Below, one piece after another: positions 8,619 through 17,484 of a stretch of 64,000 nt of DNA; positions within the stretch are counted from its first letter, which is position 1; each line of letters starts with the position of its first letter. The DNA lies in assembly GCF_030348765.1 (NCBI RefSeq), contig NZ_JAUCEU010000007.1:4871501-4935500 (forward strand). Direction: 5' to 3'. Source of the stretch: Neobacillus sp. CF12. Its GTDB lineage: Bacteria; Bacillota; Bacilli; Bacillales; Cytobacillaceae. The notes beneath the pieces were generated by a model. That model did no database searches and was not told where the DNA came from. It saw nothing but the letters and a program-made list of their open reading frames with translations. The translations under genes and the position numbers were made by a program.

Positions 8619-10130
8619 ATGTTTGTAGTCAAAAAGGAAATTGACTTCTCAATAGATCATGAAGGATTAATTATTGGTCTTTTTGATAAGCCTGAGAAGT
8701 TTATCGGTAACTTAGAGAAACTGGATGAACAATTCGGAGGTCAATTACGGGAACTTGTTAAAATTGGTGATATTTCAGCCAAATATAAAAAAATTAGCAA
8801 AGTACATAGTCTTGGTCAGGTTGGTGCAAAGAGAATTTGGTTTGTTGGTCTTGGAAAGGAAAAGGAATTTAGTTTCGAAAAACTTAGCGAGGCTCTAGGT
8901 AAGGTATTTAAAGCTTTAAAAGTAAGCAAGCTACAAGAAACTGCACTTCTGCTAGATTCCTTTACATCGGATCAGGTAGACGGACTAGAGGCAGCTCATG
9001 CTGTCAGTGAATCATTCGCTCTATCTACTTATCAATTCTATGGATATAAACAAAAATCAAATGAGCCAGAGAAGAAGATAGAAAAAATGACGGTTTACAG
9101 TGAAATTAATGATGAAGAGGATATTCAAGCATCCTTAACAGTTGGTCTTGCTTTTGGAAACGGCACGAACTCTGCTCGAACGCTTGTAAATATTCCCGGC
9201 AACCTGCTGACAGCAAGGGATATGGCAGATTATGCTCAACAACTTGCTTCCAAATATAACTTTGAAATTGAAATTCTCGATAAAGAAGAGATTGAAAAGT
9301 TGGGAATGGGGGCTTTCCTTGCAGTTAACCAAGGGTCTACAGAACCTCCAAAGATGATTGTTCTTAAGTATCAAGGAAAAGAACAATGGCAGGATGTAAT
9401 TGGGTTAGTTGGAAAAGGAATCACTTTTGACACGGGCGGCTATTCCATAAAAACAAAAGCCGGCATTGTTGGCATGAAAACCGACATGGGCGGAGCTGCG
9501 GCTGTTCTAGGTGCAATGGAAATCATTGGGGAGATAAAGCCTGAGCAAAATGTTGTAGCGGTAATACCTTCTACGGATAATATGATTTCAGGCAATGCCT
9601 TTAAGCCAGATGACGTGATTACCTCGATGAGCGGAAAAACGATTGAAGTGTTAAATACAGATGCAGAAGGCAGACTTGTTCTAGCGGATGCCGTAACTTA
9701 TGCGAAACACCATGGAGCGGAATATTTGGTGGATGTGGCAACGTTAACAGGCGGGGTCATAACTGCACTTGGATTACATACCACAGGGGCTATGACCAAT
9801 CATGAAACATTATATGAACAAGTTTTAGAAGCATCAATGGAAGCGAGCGAGCCAATTTGGCAATTACCATTGTTCGAAAAAGATAAAGAACGAGTTAGAA
9901 ACAGTAAGGTGGCAGATTTAAATAACTCCCCTGGGAGTGAAGGTCATGCTATCGTAGCTGGTGCCTTTATTGGTGAATTTGCAGAGGGCACCCCCTGGGT
10001 CCACTTAGACATTGCTGGAACTTCCACAACATCGAAAGAACACGACCTTGGTCCTGCAGGAGCAACTGGTGTAATGACCCGTACACTTGCCCTATTTGTG
10101 GAACGTTTTGAACCAATTAAAAAATCATAG
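8619..10130 (+). CDS. pepA: Leucyl aminopeptidase (M17 family)
   Basis: 503 residues from ATG 8619. The ribosome site GAAAGGTGG (8603-8611) makes the in-frame ATG at 8583 wrong. The C-terminal catalytic domain shows the M17 metal site: K266 and D271 in [11 protein letters not shown]289, and the signature NTDAEGRL at 346-353. The N-terminal third is the variable regulatory domain. The enzyme is cytosolic and hexameric, uses two metal ions, and removes N-terminal residues during peptide turnover. It corresponds to B. subtilis yuiE (about 500 aa) in the same order after yuiC. Confidence 0.95.
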   Translation: MFVVKKEIDFSIDHEGLIIGLFDKPEKFIGNLEKLDEQFGGQLRELVKIGDISAKYKKISKVHSLGQVGAKRIWFVGLGKEKEFSFEKLSEALGKVFKALKVSKLQETALLLDSFTSDQVDGLEAAHAVSESFALSTYQFYGYKQKSNEPEKKIEKMTVYSEINDEEDIQASLTVGLAFGNGTNSARTLVNIPGNLLTARDMADYAQQLASKYNFEIEILDKEEIEKLGMGAFLAVNQGSTEPPKMIVLKYQGKEQWQDVIGLVGKGITFDTGGYSIKTKAGIVGMKTDMGGAAAVLGAMEIIGEIKPEQNVVAVIPSTDNMISGNAFKPDDVITSMSGKTIEVLNTDAEGRLVLADAVTYAKHHGAEYLVDVATLTGGVITALGLHTTGAMTNHETLYEQVLEASMEASEPIWQLPLFEKDKERVRNSKVADLNNSPGSEGHAIVAGAFIGEFAEGTPWVHLDIAGTSTTSKEHDLGPAGATGVMTRTLALFVERFEPIKKS

Positions 10131-10170
10131 TGGTTATGTTACCTTTGTTCTTGCAAAGGAATAAAAAATA

Positions 10171-10220
10171 AACACAGCGAGTACTTGGGGATTTTACTAG
10201 GTGCTTCTGCTGTGTTTTTC
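10171..10220 (+). terminator. Terminator after pepA
   Basis: A long stem AACACAGC/GCTGTGTT continued by AGTACTT/AGGTGCT with wobble pairs, then T-rich tail. Confidence 0.85.
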
Positions 10221-10226
10221 TTTTCT

Positions 10227-10747
10227 AGAAGGGAGATTAAGGACAAATCTCAAAGGCCGGAGAGAGGATTAGTCTTTAAGAAGGGAGATTAAGGACAAAT
10301 CTCAAAGGTCGGAGAGAGGATTAGTCTTTAACAAGGGGGATTAAGGACAAATCTCAAAGGCAGGAGAGAGGATTAGTCTTTAACAAGGGAGATTAAGGAC
10401 AAATCTCAAAGGTCGGAGAGAGGATTGGTCTTTAACAAGGGGGATTAAGGACAAATCTCAAAGGTCGGAGAAGGTGATTAGTCTTTAAGAAGGGGTATGA
10501 AGGACAAATCTCGAGGGCCGGAGAGAGGATTAGTCTTTAAGAAGGGAGATTAAGGACAAATCTCAAAGGCCGGAGAGAGGATTAGTCTTTAACAAGGGGT
10601 ATGAAGGACAAATCTCAAAGGCCGGAGAGAGGATTAGTCTTTAAGAAGGGTGATTAAGGACAAATCTCAAAGGCAGGAGAGGTGATTAGTCTTTAAGAAG
10701 GGTGATTAAGGACAAATCTCAACAGATGATTATTAGATTTGTCTTCA
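10227..10747. repeat. Tandem array of about ten 52-bp hairpin repeats
   Basis: Nine near-identical 52-bp units and a decayed tenth follow each other without spacers. Each has the core GGACAAATCTC ... GGATTAGTC, whose arms are near inverted complements (GGACaAATC against GATTaGTCC). Units differ at a few positions (GGGAGATT, GGGGATT or GGGTATG; GGCCGG, GGTCGG or GGCAGG). No protein-coding frame of note runs through it. Related units recur at 39.2 kb. It may be a family of small imperfect palindromes amplified in tandem. Confidence 0.9.
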
Positions 10748-10871
10748 AGAAGAGGTATTAAGGATTAAACGCTAAACGGGCACTACCGCTATTCTATTTG
10801 CCCAACCAATCTCTTCCTTACTCGCATATGAAGTAATGTAGGCAAGTAGAGCGAATAGGAGGTTTAGCTGC

Positions 10872-11084
10872 ATGTATTACTATCGAAACTCGTATCCTAG
10901 GCACAACCAAAGATTTATTGGCTTTGGGCTGCCATTTTTGGGTGGTTTAGTTGGCGGATTATTAGGAAGTGCTTTAATTTATAATCGTCCATTTTACGGG
11001 TATCCTCGTCCGTTTTATGGCTATCCTGTTTATGCCCCACCAGTATATGGTTACCCTGGATACGGAGCACCTTTTTATTATTAA
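10872..11084 (+). CDS. Small Gly/Tyr/Pro-rich protein
   Basis: 70 residues preceded by ATAGGAGG. A short Arg/Asn-rich head is followed by one glycine-rich hydrophobic segment (about residues 18-38, containing GGLVGGLLGSAL). The C-terminal half repeats PFYGYP, PVYAPPVYGYP and PGYGAP. Composition resembles small spore-coat or surface proteins of bacilli that are crosslinked or adhesive through tyrosine. I do not recognise a named family. It has a good terminator and stands alone between the repeat array and menI. Confidence 0.7.
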   Translation: MYYYRNSYPRHNQRFIGFGLPFLGGLVGGLLGSALIYNRPFYGYPRPFYGYPVYAPPVYGYPGYGAPFYY

Positions 11085-11089
11085 GAGTA

Positions 11090-11116
11090 AAAAAACAGCT
11101 TTCGAGGCTGTTTTTT
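11090..11116 (+). terminator. Terminator after the Gly/Tyr-rich gene
   Basis: AAAAAACAGC/GCTGTTTTTT stem with a 7-nt loop. Confidence 0.88.
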
Positions 11117-11205
11117 CTTGTTTTCATACATATTAAAAGGAAATTTAATACCTAAAAGAGAATATATTCACATTAAGTGAAATTGACTCTGAAAGGGAGA
11201 TTGTA

Positions 11206-11589
11206 ATGATAAAAAACACATTAATTGAAACGCTTGGTATTGAAATAACGCATTTAGAGCCGGGGAAGGTTATCGCGACAATGCCTGTTGATGAGCGCAC
11301 TCGTCAACCGTTTGGTTTGTTACATGGTGGTGCGTCAGTTGCTTTAGCTGAAACAGTTGCAAGCATAGGTGCATTTGAACTAGTTGATAAAGAAACAGAA
11401 GGCGCTGCTGGTTTGGAAATAAACGCTAACCATGTACGTTCTGTTACAGAAGGCACGGTAACGGCAGTTGGGACAATCCTCCATCAAGGGAAAACAACAA
11501 TGGTTTGGGATATTAAAATTACGGATGAACAGGACCGTCTTATTTGTATTTCAAGATGTACGATGGCTGTTATTAAATTGAAAAAGTAA
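11206..11589 (+). CDS. menI: Hotdog-fold acyl-CoA thioesterase (YuxO/MenI-like)
   Basis: A 127-residue single hotdog domain of the PaaI/4HBT group. The active-site helix motif FGLLHGGASVALAE at about residues 37-50 contains the conserved H and the E expected to be catalytic. The protein matches my recollection of B. subtilis YuxO (ComA2), described as the 1,4-dihydroxy-2-naphthoyl-CoA hydrolase of menaquinone synthesis, including GLEINANH and RLICISRCT. AAAGGGAGATTGTA precedes the ATG. The genomic position differs from B. subtilis, where yuxO follows comA, so another thioester substrate is possible. Confidence 0.82.
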   Translation: MIKNTLIETLGIEITHLEPGKVIATMPVDERTRQPFGLLHGGASVALAETVASIGAFELVDKETEGAAGLEINANHVRSVTEGTVTAVGTILHQGKTTMVWDIKITDEQDRLICISRCTMAVIKLKK

Positions 11590-11597
11590 CCAGAAGA

Positions 11598-11625
11598 AAG
11601 GTGGAGTATTTTCCATCCTTTTTTT
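11598..11625 (+). terminator. Terminator after menI
   Basis: AAGGTGGA/TCCATCCTT stem with one bulge, then a T-run. Confidence 0.65.
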
Positions 11626-11764
11626 GGTGTAATTGAGAAAATATTTAAAAAATTTAAGTCAATTTCGTGATATAATGTAAGATATATAGAGAATTAGTAC
11701 AATACTTTGTACATGTTTCTCTATATAATGGTAGTAAGAAAACGTTCAACAAGGTGGTGAAAGA

Positions 11765-12385
11765 ATGAAGGAAAAGAGACAAACTATCTTTATTGATTTT
11801 GAATTCACAATGCCTGAACGAAATGTTCGTATGAAAGACTTTTTCGCGGAGATTATTGAAGTTGGACTCGTAGCAGTTGTAGATGACCAAATTACAGAGC
11901 AATTCTCATCCTATGTCACACCACTAAAATTCCCGATTCTATCTGAACGCTGTAAATCATTCTTACATATTTCACAGCAGCAGGTTGACCAGGGAATTTC
12001 ATTTTATGAACTCATCCGAAAGTTAGGGGAATTCAATAATCAGTATGAAACTACCATCGTCACTTGGGGAAATATGGATATGAAGGTTCTTCGGCATAAT
12101 TGTTTAGAAGCAGGTGTTGCATTTCCATTTAAAGCCACAGAATTAGATTTATCAATGGAATACAAGCGGTTTTTTGGGGATCAAAATCAAACTGGATTAT
12201 GGAAGGCAGTACAGGAATATGGAAAAGAAGGAACGGGCAGACATCACAGGGCACTGGATGATGCACTCACTACTTACAATATATTCCGACTAGTTGAAAA
12301 GGATAAGCGTTATTTAGAAAAACCAAAACCAACTACAATTGGTGACCGCATTGATTTTTCAAAACTATTAAATGAATTCGCATAA
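11765..12385 (+). CDS. kapD: KapD, DEDDh exonuclease-like inhibitor of the KinA sporulation pathway
   Basis: 206 residues, as in B. subtilis KapD (205). The exonuclease fold keeps all expected acidic and basic catalytic positions: D11 and E13 in FIDFEFT, D105 in WGNMD, and H161 with D165/D166 in HHRALDDA. It may therefore be an active 3'-5' exonuclease. Genetically, KapD counteracts KapB-assisted signalling from KinA to Spo0F. AAGGTGGTGAAAG gives a strong start. It converges with kapB, the partner gene of the same pathway. Confidence 0.92.
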   Translation: MKEKRQTIFIDFEFTMPERNVRMKDFFAEIIEVGLVAVVDDQITEQFSSYVTPLKFPILSERCKSFLHISQQQVDQGISFYELIRKLGEFNNQYETTIVTWGNMDMKVLRHNCLEAGVAFPFKATELDLSMEYKRFFGDQNQTGLWKAVQEYGKEGTGRHHRALDDALTTYNIFRLVEKDKRYLEKPKPTTIGDRIDFSKLLNEFA

Positions 12386-12416
12386 AAGGCCAAATCATAC
12401 AATCTGATTTGGCCTT
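12386..12416. terminator. Bidirectional terminator, kapD/kapB
   Basis: A perfect 12-bp stem AAGGCCAAATCA/TGATTTGGCCTT with a 7-nt loop. Confidence 0.9.
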
Positions 12417-12423
12417 AATTATT

Positions 12424-12804
12424 TTATTTGAAATAATCTTTTTCTAGAGAAGCTAGACTTTTTAAGCTCATATCTGCCCAAGGAGTTGCAATTTCGGTCA
12501 GTTCAGTTTTCATTTTATCAACTGCTTGTTTTAATGATTCAAGATAGTTAGGTACATCTTCCTTGAAAGGCTTAACCATCTGCTTTGGAATATTGGCTTG
12601 CTCCCTAAAGGATAGGGCTTTTCTTTCATGGAAGATCATCACATCTGCCTCTTTTGGGTTATGTAAATCACCTTGCATCGGATGTTTGACAACCGCTAAA
12701 ACTCTGACTAAATAATGCTGGTGACGAACTTCGGTTATTTCCCCAATATATTTTCCCGTTTTATAAATTCCTGTAACAGTTTCACCGATTTGCAATTCTG
12801 ACAT
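12424..12804 (-). CDS. kapB: KapB, kinase-associated protein B
   Basis: 126 residues, nearly the B. subtilis length (128). The motifs TGIYKTGKYIGEI and KHPMQGDLHNPKEADV are characteristic of KapB, which is needed for KinA/KinB-dependent entry into sporulation. The B. subtilis protein is called a lipoprotein, but here I see no signal peptide or lipobox from the ATG that follows GGAGGGAACTTA. Membrane attachment is therefore not supported by this sequence. It is convergent with kapD. Confidence 0.88.
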   Translation of the reverse strand: MSELQIGETVTGIYKTGKYIGEITEVRHQHYLVRVLAVVKHPMQGDLHNPKEADVMIFHERKALSFREQANIPKQMVKPFKEDVPNYLESLKQAVDKMKTELTEIATPWADMSLKSLASLEKDYFK

Positions 12805-12904
12805 TAAGTTCCCTCCTCCACTCTACACTCTTATCTTATTATATAAAAAACAAGATGCAAAAAACAAAAATATCGGTTAAATTAATTAAATGGAGGGATG
12901 ATAA

Positions 12905-13645
12905 ATGAGAAAGATTTTGCAATTTTTGTTCGTGCTAATTATTGGAGTTCTTGTCTTATCTGGATGTGGGACAAGCAGTAAGAATGAGGAAGCAGCTCCT
13001 AAGAGTACTGCTCCAAAAACCGAGGAAAAAGAAGGGAGCGATCAAGTGGCAAACACAGTTTATCCTCAACTTTCAAATGAGGTTTCAGAAAACGAAAAAC
13101 TCGTTGAAATAGAAACAACAATGGGAAGCATTAAAATAAAATTATTTCCTGAATATGCTCCAAAAGCGGTAGAAAATTTTATTACGCATGGTGAAGAAGG
13201 ATATTATGATGGACTGATTTTTCACAGGGTCATCAAGGACTTTATGATTCAGGGCGGAGATCCGAATGGAGACGGAACAGGTGGAGAAAGTATCTATGGT
13301 CAGCCATTTGAGGATGAATTCTCTAACAACCTTTTTAATTTACGCGGAGCATTGTCTATGGCTAATTCAGGTTCAAATACGAACGGCAGTCAATTCTTTA
13401 TTGTCCAGAAGAAAACAGTTGACCCATCAATGAAAACTGAAATGGAAAAGGCTGGATTTGCCAAGGAAATTATTGAGGCTTATGAGGAAAGAGGCGGTAC
13501 GCCGTGGCTTGACGAACGTCATACGGTATTCGGGCAAGTAATTGAGGGAATGGATATTGTTGATAAAATTGCTGAGACCCCTGTAGACGCAAAGGATAAA
13601 CCTGAAGAAGATGTGTTGATCAAAGATATTAAAGTATTAAAGTAA
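12905..13645 (+). CDS. Lipoprotein cyclophilin-type peptidyl-prolyl isomerase
   Basis: 246 residues. A signal peptide ends in the lipobox LSG-C21, followed by a Lys/Glu/Pro linker to about residue 60, then a complete cyclophilin domain. Catalytic residues are seen in [15 protein letters not shown] (R108, F113, Q116) and in the substrate groove [15 protein letters not shown] replaces the Trp of the cyclosporin site, as in most bacterial forms. It should be anchored outside the membrane and assist folding of exported proteins. The cytosolic B. subtilis PpiB is shorter and lacks the anchor. Confidence 0.92.
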   Translation: MRKILQFLFVLIIGVLVLSGCGTSSKNEEAAPKSTAPKTEEKEGSDQVANTVYPQLSNEVSENEKLVEIETTMGSIKIKLFPEYAPKAVENFITHGEEGYYDGLIFHRVIKDFMIQGGDPNGDGTGGESIYGQPFEDEFSNNLFNLRGALSMANSGSNTNGSQFFIVQKKTVDPSMKTEMEKAGFAKEIIEAYEERGGTPWLDERHTVFGQVIEGMDIVDKIAETPVDAKDKPEEDVLIKDIKVLK

Positions 13646-13731
13646 CCTTGCGTTTTAAATAATGGCAGGATACAATTTTTGTTGCTATAATTAAGCATTA
13701 GTGACATTCCTTTAAAGAAAGGGAGAAAAAA

Positions 13732-13947
13732 ATGTTCCAGCCATTTGTTTTATCGTTGTTTTTATACTTTCCCGAAGATAAATCGGAATACGGCCCAGCT
13801 GCTATTACTTTTATTATCTTTTTGATAGGTGCCTTGTTAACGATGCGGTTAATTATTAACGTTTCAAAACGGGAAGCTAAAAAAGCCAAGGAACTTGAAG
13901 AAAAATTAATGTCCGGGCAGCATACCCAAGGAAACAGTGAACAGTAG
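13732..13947 (+). CDS. Small membrane protein of unknown function
   Basis: 71 residues with AAAGGGAG ahead of the ATG. One clear transmembrane helix spans about residues 22-44 (AAITFIIFLIGALLTMRLIINV), with a first hydrophobic patch at 4-12. A strongly charged Lys/Glu helical tail could form a short coiled coil. I recognise no family. It stands alone, and the left arm of its terminator overlaps the last codons and stop. Confidence 0.6.
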   Translation: MFQPFVLSLFLYFPEDKSEYGPAAITFIIFLIGALLTMRLIINVSKREAKKAKELEEKLMSGQHTQGNSEQ

Positions 13948-13962
13948 ACTGTTTCTTTTTTT
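13931..13962 (+). terminator. Terminator overlapping the 3' end of the small membrane protein gene
   Basis: GAAACAGT/ACTGTTTC stem, 9-nt loop, eight T. The stop codon lies in the loop region. Confidence 0.88.
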
Positions 13963-14023
13963 TACATAAAGTGTTCACCCTAAGTTGATACTATGACAAA
14001 ATGTTTATTTTGGGGGGATACGA

Positions 14024-14548
14024 GTGAAAAGAGTTTGGATGATTATTCCACTACTTCTTCTTGCCGGTTGCTTGGAACAGGATATAACAAAACTTGATGT
14101 TAAAATGATAAATGATAAGGGAGACTCCATAGGAAACATCACATTACAAGAGGTGTCCAGTGGTGTAAAAGTAAATGTGAAATTAAATAATCTTCCTCCA
14201 GGAGAGCATGCTCTTCATATTCATGAAAAAGGAAAATGTCAGAAACCTGATTTCAAAGCAACGGGTAATCATTTCAACCCTGATGATAAAGAACATGGTC
14301 TATTGCACCCGAAGGGGTCACATGCAGGTGATCTACCTAATCTAATTGTAGAGGATGACGGTTCAGTAAAAGCAGATCTAATGGCCGCGAATGTAACGTT
14401 AAAGAAAGAAGATAAGAAATCACTTTTTACTAAAGAAGGAACTACCCTTGTTATTCATGAAGAAAAAGATGATGGGATGACTCAGCCTGAAGGAGATTCA
14501 GGAAAAAGGATTGCGTGCGGTGAAATATCCAAAGATGGAAAGAAATAA
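14024..14548 (+). CDS. Cu/Zn superoxide dismutase-like lipoprotein with full metal-ligand set
   Basis: 174 residues from a GTG start preceded by GGGGGGA. The signal peptide ends in LLAG-C16. The SOD_Cu domain keeps every ligand position at canonical spacing: H65 and H67 (HIHEKG), bridging H83 (GNHFNP), zinc ligands H91, H100 and D103, copper ligand H145 (VIHEEKDD), C72/C165 for the disulfide, and R162. B. subtilis YojM, the nearest known protein, lacks copper ligands and activity. This one looks catalytically competent. It would dismutate superoxide outside the membrane. It is monocistronic. Confidence 0.9.
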   Translation: MKRVWMIIPLLLLAGCLEQDITKLDVKMINDKGDSIGNITLQEVSSGVKVNVKLNNLPPGEHALHIHEKGKCQKPDFKATGNHFNPDDKEHGLLHPKGSHAGDLPNLIVEDDGSVKADLMAANVTLKKEDKKSLFTKEGTTLVIHEEKDDGMTQPEGDSGKRIACGEISKDGKK

Positions 14549-14559
14549 TTAGACGTAAC

Positions 14560-14594
14560 AAGCCTGTTTCTTCATAATTGAAGGACAGGCTTTC
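14560..14594 (+). terminator. Terminator after the SOD gene
   Basis: AAGCCTGT/ACAGGCTT stem, 17-nt loop, T-rich tail. Confidence 0.75.
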
Positions 14595-14620
14595 TTATTA
14601 ATAATCTAGGAGAATTAAAT

Positions 14621-15811
14621 ATGAAAAAGAAATTATATTATCAAGATGCTTATATACGATCATTTACTGCTAAAGTTGTTACAAAAGGGAAGGATGAGGC
14701 TGGATACTTTATTGTGTTGGATCAAACGGCATTCTACCCAACAGGCGGTGGACAACCGCATGATGTTGGAACTATTGAGAATCATGCAGTCCTAAATGTG
14801 GAAGAAGTGGATGGGGAGGTCCGTCATTACCTCGACACTGAATTAGATGATGAAAACGCAACGGTATCTGGTATTATCGATTGGGATAGGCGATTTGATC
14901 ATATGCAGCAGCACGCAGGACAGCATATTCTCTCAGCTGCCTTTGAACAACTATTAGGATACAAAACAATAGGCTTTCATTTAGGAAGCGAACTACTAAC
15001 AATTGATTTAGATACAGATAATCTTTTGGAAATTGAAGTTGAAAAAGTACAAGAGCTGGCTAACCGAATCATTATTGAAAATCGATCAATTGAAACAAAG
15101 TGGGTAACAGAAGAAGATCTAGCCAATTATGATTTGCGTAAAGAGACGAAAGTAAAAGAGGATATTAGACTCGTTATTATTCCAGACTTTGACTATAACG
15201 GATGTGGTGGAACCCATCCTAAATCCACCGGAGAAGTACAGGCAATTAAAATCCTAGACTGGGAAAAGCAAAAGAAAAAAATTCGTGTACAATTTGTATG
15301 TGGAAATCGTGTTATAAAACAATTAAACCAAAAAAACAAGGTGTTATTAGAGCTAACTAAACTACTCAATGCTCCTGAAATAGATATGCAGCAAGCTGTC
15401 ATTCGACTTCTAGAGAATGTTAAAACGAAAGAAAAAGAATTAGAAGAAACACTTGAGGCACTGCTCCTCCAGGAAGCAAAGAGTTTATTAGGGAAAAGTA
15501 AAAAGGAGAAAAACATTGTAGGTGAAGCTTTTCATAATCGAAGTGTTCAGGAGTTACAGAAGTTAGCACGATATATCGTAGCAGAAGAAGAAGCAACGAT
15601 TGTTCTATTTGTTTCTCAAAATGATAATAGGTTACAACTAGTATGTGCGCGAGGGTCGGAAGAGACTGTTAGTATGAAAAAATTAATTGGAAACGCACTT
15701 ATTATCATTAATGGTAAAGGAGGAGGAAGTGATTCTTTTGCACAAGGAGGCGGAGAAGCGCTTCTATCAGGGGAACAAATGCTGCAACATTTAATGGAGT
15801 CAATTCAGTAG
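14621..15811 (+). CDS. AlaX-type alanyl-tRNA editing protein with DHHA1 domain
   Basis: 396 residues. An N-terminal second-additional-domain (SAD) editing fold carries the zinc ligands of AlaRS editing: H98 and H102 in QQHAGQH, and C195 and H199 in CGGTH. A coiled-coil linker spans about 225-300. The C-terminal DHHA1 domain contains GGGSDSFAQGGG. The family hydrolyses mischarged Ser-tRNA(Ala) or Gly-tRNA(Ala) in trans. The length fits the long AlaX class. It is cytosolic and single, with a modest ribosome site (CTAGGAG). Confidence 0.9.
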   Translation: MKKKLYYQDAYIRSFTAKVVTKGKDEAGYFIVLDQTAFYPTGGGQPHDVGTIENHAVLNVEEVDGEVRHYLDTELDDENATVSGIIDWDRRFDHMQQHAGQHILSAAFEQLLGYKTIGFHLGSELLTIDLDTDNLLEIEVEKVQELANRIIIENRSIETKWVTEEDLANYDLRKETKVKEDIRLVIIPDFDYNGCGGTHPKSTGEVQAIKILDWEKQKKKIRVQFVCGNRVIKQLNQKNKVLLELTKLLNAPEIDMQQAVIRLLENVKTKEKELEETLEALLLQEAKSLLGKSKKEKNIVGEAFHNRSVQELQKLARYIVAEEEATIVLFVSQNDNRLQLVCARGSEETVSMKKLIGNALIIINGKGGGSDSFAQGGGEALLSGEQMLQHLMESIQ

Positions 15812-15898
15812 TAATGGTTGTTAATCGTCGATCAAGTTTTTTATTATACGCATAACTAAAGTATAATTTTAGAAAGAAGCTTTGAAAGGGTGAGTTTG

Positions 15899-16276
15899 AT
15901 GGGATTTTTTGATGGTATGATGGGAAATGCTGCAGAGGTTAATCCAGCAGAAGCCCAAAGGGAATTTGCTAGAATCCTTGCTGTAGATGAAAGAATTGAA
16001 AAAGCCTATAAATTGATTAGAGATTTATTTATTTTTACAAATAAACGGCTAATACTTGTGGATAAGCAAGGGTTAACAGGTAAGAAGGTTGAGTATCATT
16101 CCATTCCCTATAAAAGTATTACCCATTTTAGTATCGAGACGGCAGGAAGCTTTGATTTGGATGCAGAATTAAAAATCTGGATCTCAGGGAATGCACTTCC
16201 TCTACAAAAGCAATTTAACAAGAACTTAAATATCTATGAACTTCAGACGGTACTTGCGGAATATGTATTAAAATAG
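15899..16276 (+). CDS. Bacterial PH-domain protein (bPH family)
   Basis: 125 residues from ATG 15899. The GTG at 15890 is part of the ribosome site GAAAGGG. The first 30 residues are a helical head (FFDGMMGNAAEVNPAEAQ). The rest is a pleckstrin-like beta domain with the hallmark FIFTNKRLILVDKQGLTGKKVEYHSIPYKSI-type strand pattern of short stand-alone bPH proteins. Related B. subtilis proteins have no defined role. It may be co-transcribed with yugE, whose ATG is 11 nt downstream. Confidence 0.8.
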   Translation: MGFFDGMMGNAAEVNPAEAQREFARILAVDERIEKAYKLIRDLFIFTNKRLILVDKQGLTGKKVEYHSIPYKSITHFSIETAGSFDLDAELKIWISGNALPLQKQFNKNLNIYELQTVLAEYVLK

Positions 16277-16287
16277 GAGAGTATGAA

Positions 16288-16551
16288 ATGGAAAGTGAAA
16301 TGAAAACTAATCTGCAATTTGTAGACGTATTAAATGAATGGGATCCATTCAAATTAAAGAATGGCAATTATGACCCTGAAATAGCCGATACGATCCAGGC
16401 CATCCATGAATTAGACAACCCAGAGGAACTTGCGGTTAGAATACAAAGCATATATGAATTTTCCTTCGAGAAAACGATTCCTATCGACCAATGCTTAAAC
16501 GTGGCGAGGGAGTTACTAGCAATAAAGGATAACGACTCCTGTAACATATAA
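16288..16551 (+). CDS. yugE: YugE family protein (DUF1871)
   Basis: 87 residues with ATAGGAGAGTATGAA ahead of the ATG. The conserved segments LNEWDPFKL, YDPEIADTIQAIHELD and IYEFSFEKTIPIDQC are those of YugE/DUF1871, an all-helical fold of unknown role. It sits between a bPH protein and yugF. In B. subtilis yugE and yugF are also neighbours, which supports the name. Confidence 0.8.
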   Translation: MESEMKTNLQFVDVLNEWDPFKLKNGNYDPEIADTIQAIHELDNPEELAVRIQSIYEFSFEKTIPIDQCLNVARELLAIKDNDSCNI

Positions 16552-16578
16552 AACGACAGCAAAGAGCTGTCGTTTTTT
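16550..16578. terminator. Bidirectional terminator, yugE/yugF
   Basis: A perfect stem AAAACGACAGC/GCTGTCGTTTT with AAAGA loop. The T-run overlaps the yugF stop. Confidence 0.9.
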
Positions 16579-17402
16579 TATGCTAAGAATTGTTTAATAT
16601 GCAAAAACACATCTTCAGGACGTTCTTCGGGAACTAAATGACCCGTATCCCTTAAAATAACCAATTCTGACCTAGTCAAATCCTTTGTTAAACGTTCCCC
16701 GACTGAAAGTGGGACAACTCTGTCATACTCGCCCCAAATTAATAAACATGGATGAGTAATGCGGCTTAGTTCTCCAGCTGATAAATCACCTTCATGATCG
16801 CGAATCATTCTCGTTAATGCCAAAAATATTTCATCCTTTAAAAAAGGCTGTAAATAACCAAATAGCATTTCATCACTTATTAATGTATGGTCATGAACGA
16901 CATTCTGAAGATTTTTCATTATACCTGAACGAGCCAGATAAAACTTTACATATAAATGGAAGTAGGGCATATAACTCCCAATAATTAAAGGTAGTCTAGA
17001 ACGTTTTGCATAAGATGAACTGCAAAGCAGGACCGCCTTATCAGCTATATCGGGCTGTTGATGCAGGATATTAAGGACGATTTGTCCGCCCATAGAATGT
17101 CCAATAAGGGTGATTTCATTTAAGCCAAGTGTTTGCACTAACTCAATAACGGTTTGAGCAAGATTGCTATAGGAATAAATAAAATTATTGCTTTTCTCGC
17201 TCTTGCCAAAGGGAGGGAGATCAATGGAAAGGACTTGAAACTCTTTGTTTAAGTAAGGGATTAACCGTCGAAAGCTAAAAGTGGAGGAAAGAAATCCATG
17301 AAGCAGTACCAGCGTCTTACGTGCATTAGGATTGGGATAGAATTCATAGTAAATATTAATATTATTAACCAGCTGATTACGATAATAAACTTTCTCTTCC
17401 AC
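16578..17402 (-). CDS. yugF: Alpha/beta hydrolase YugF
   Basis: 274 residues, as in B. subtilis YugF (273). The classical fold is visible: oxyanion motif LLHGFLSS near 33-40, nucleophile elbow GHSMGG near 102-107, acid in WGEYDRVVP, and final histidine in DTGHLVPEE. A hydrophobic cap lies between them (PLIIGSYMPYFHLYVKFYL). It is probably a carboxylesterase or haloalkane/epoxide-hydrolase-type enzyme. The substrate is unknown. No signal peptide. Confidence 0.85.
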   Translation of the reverse strand: MEEKVYYRNQLVNNINIYYEFYPNPNARKTLVLLHGFLSSTFSFRRLIPYLNKEFQVLSIDLPPFGKSEKSNNFIYSYSNLAQTVIELVQTLGLNEITLIGHSMGGQIVLNILHQQPDIADKAVLLCSSSYAKRSRLPLIIGSYMPYFHLYVKFYLARSGIMKNLQNVVHDHTLISDEMLFGYLQPFLKDEIFLALTRMIRDHEGDLSAGELSRITHPCLLIWGEYDRVVPLSVGERLTKDLTRSELVILRDTGHLVPEERPEDVFLHIKQFLA

Positions 17403-17484
17403 GTATTCAACCCACCTTTTGTCAATATGTTGGTGATAATAATTTCTCCATTAGAATCCAATTTCACACATTATTTTTTTCAAA

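Noticed and set aside
10227..10747. CRISPR array
   Set aside because: Units are contiguous 52-bp repeats that contain the hairpin; there are no unique spacers and no cas genes.
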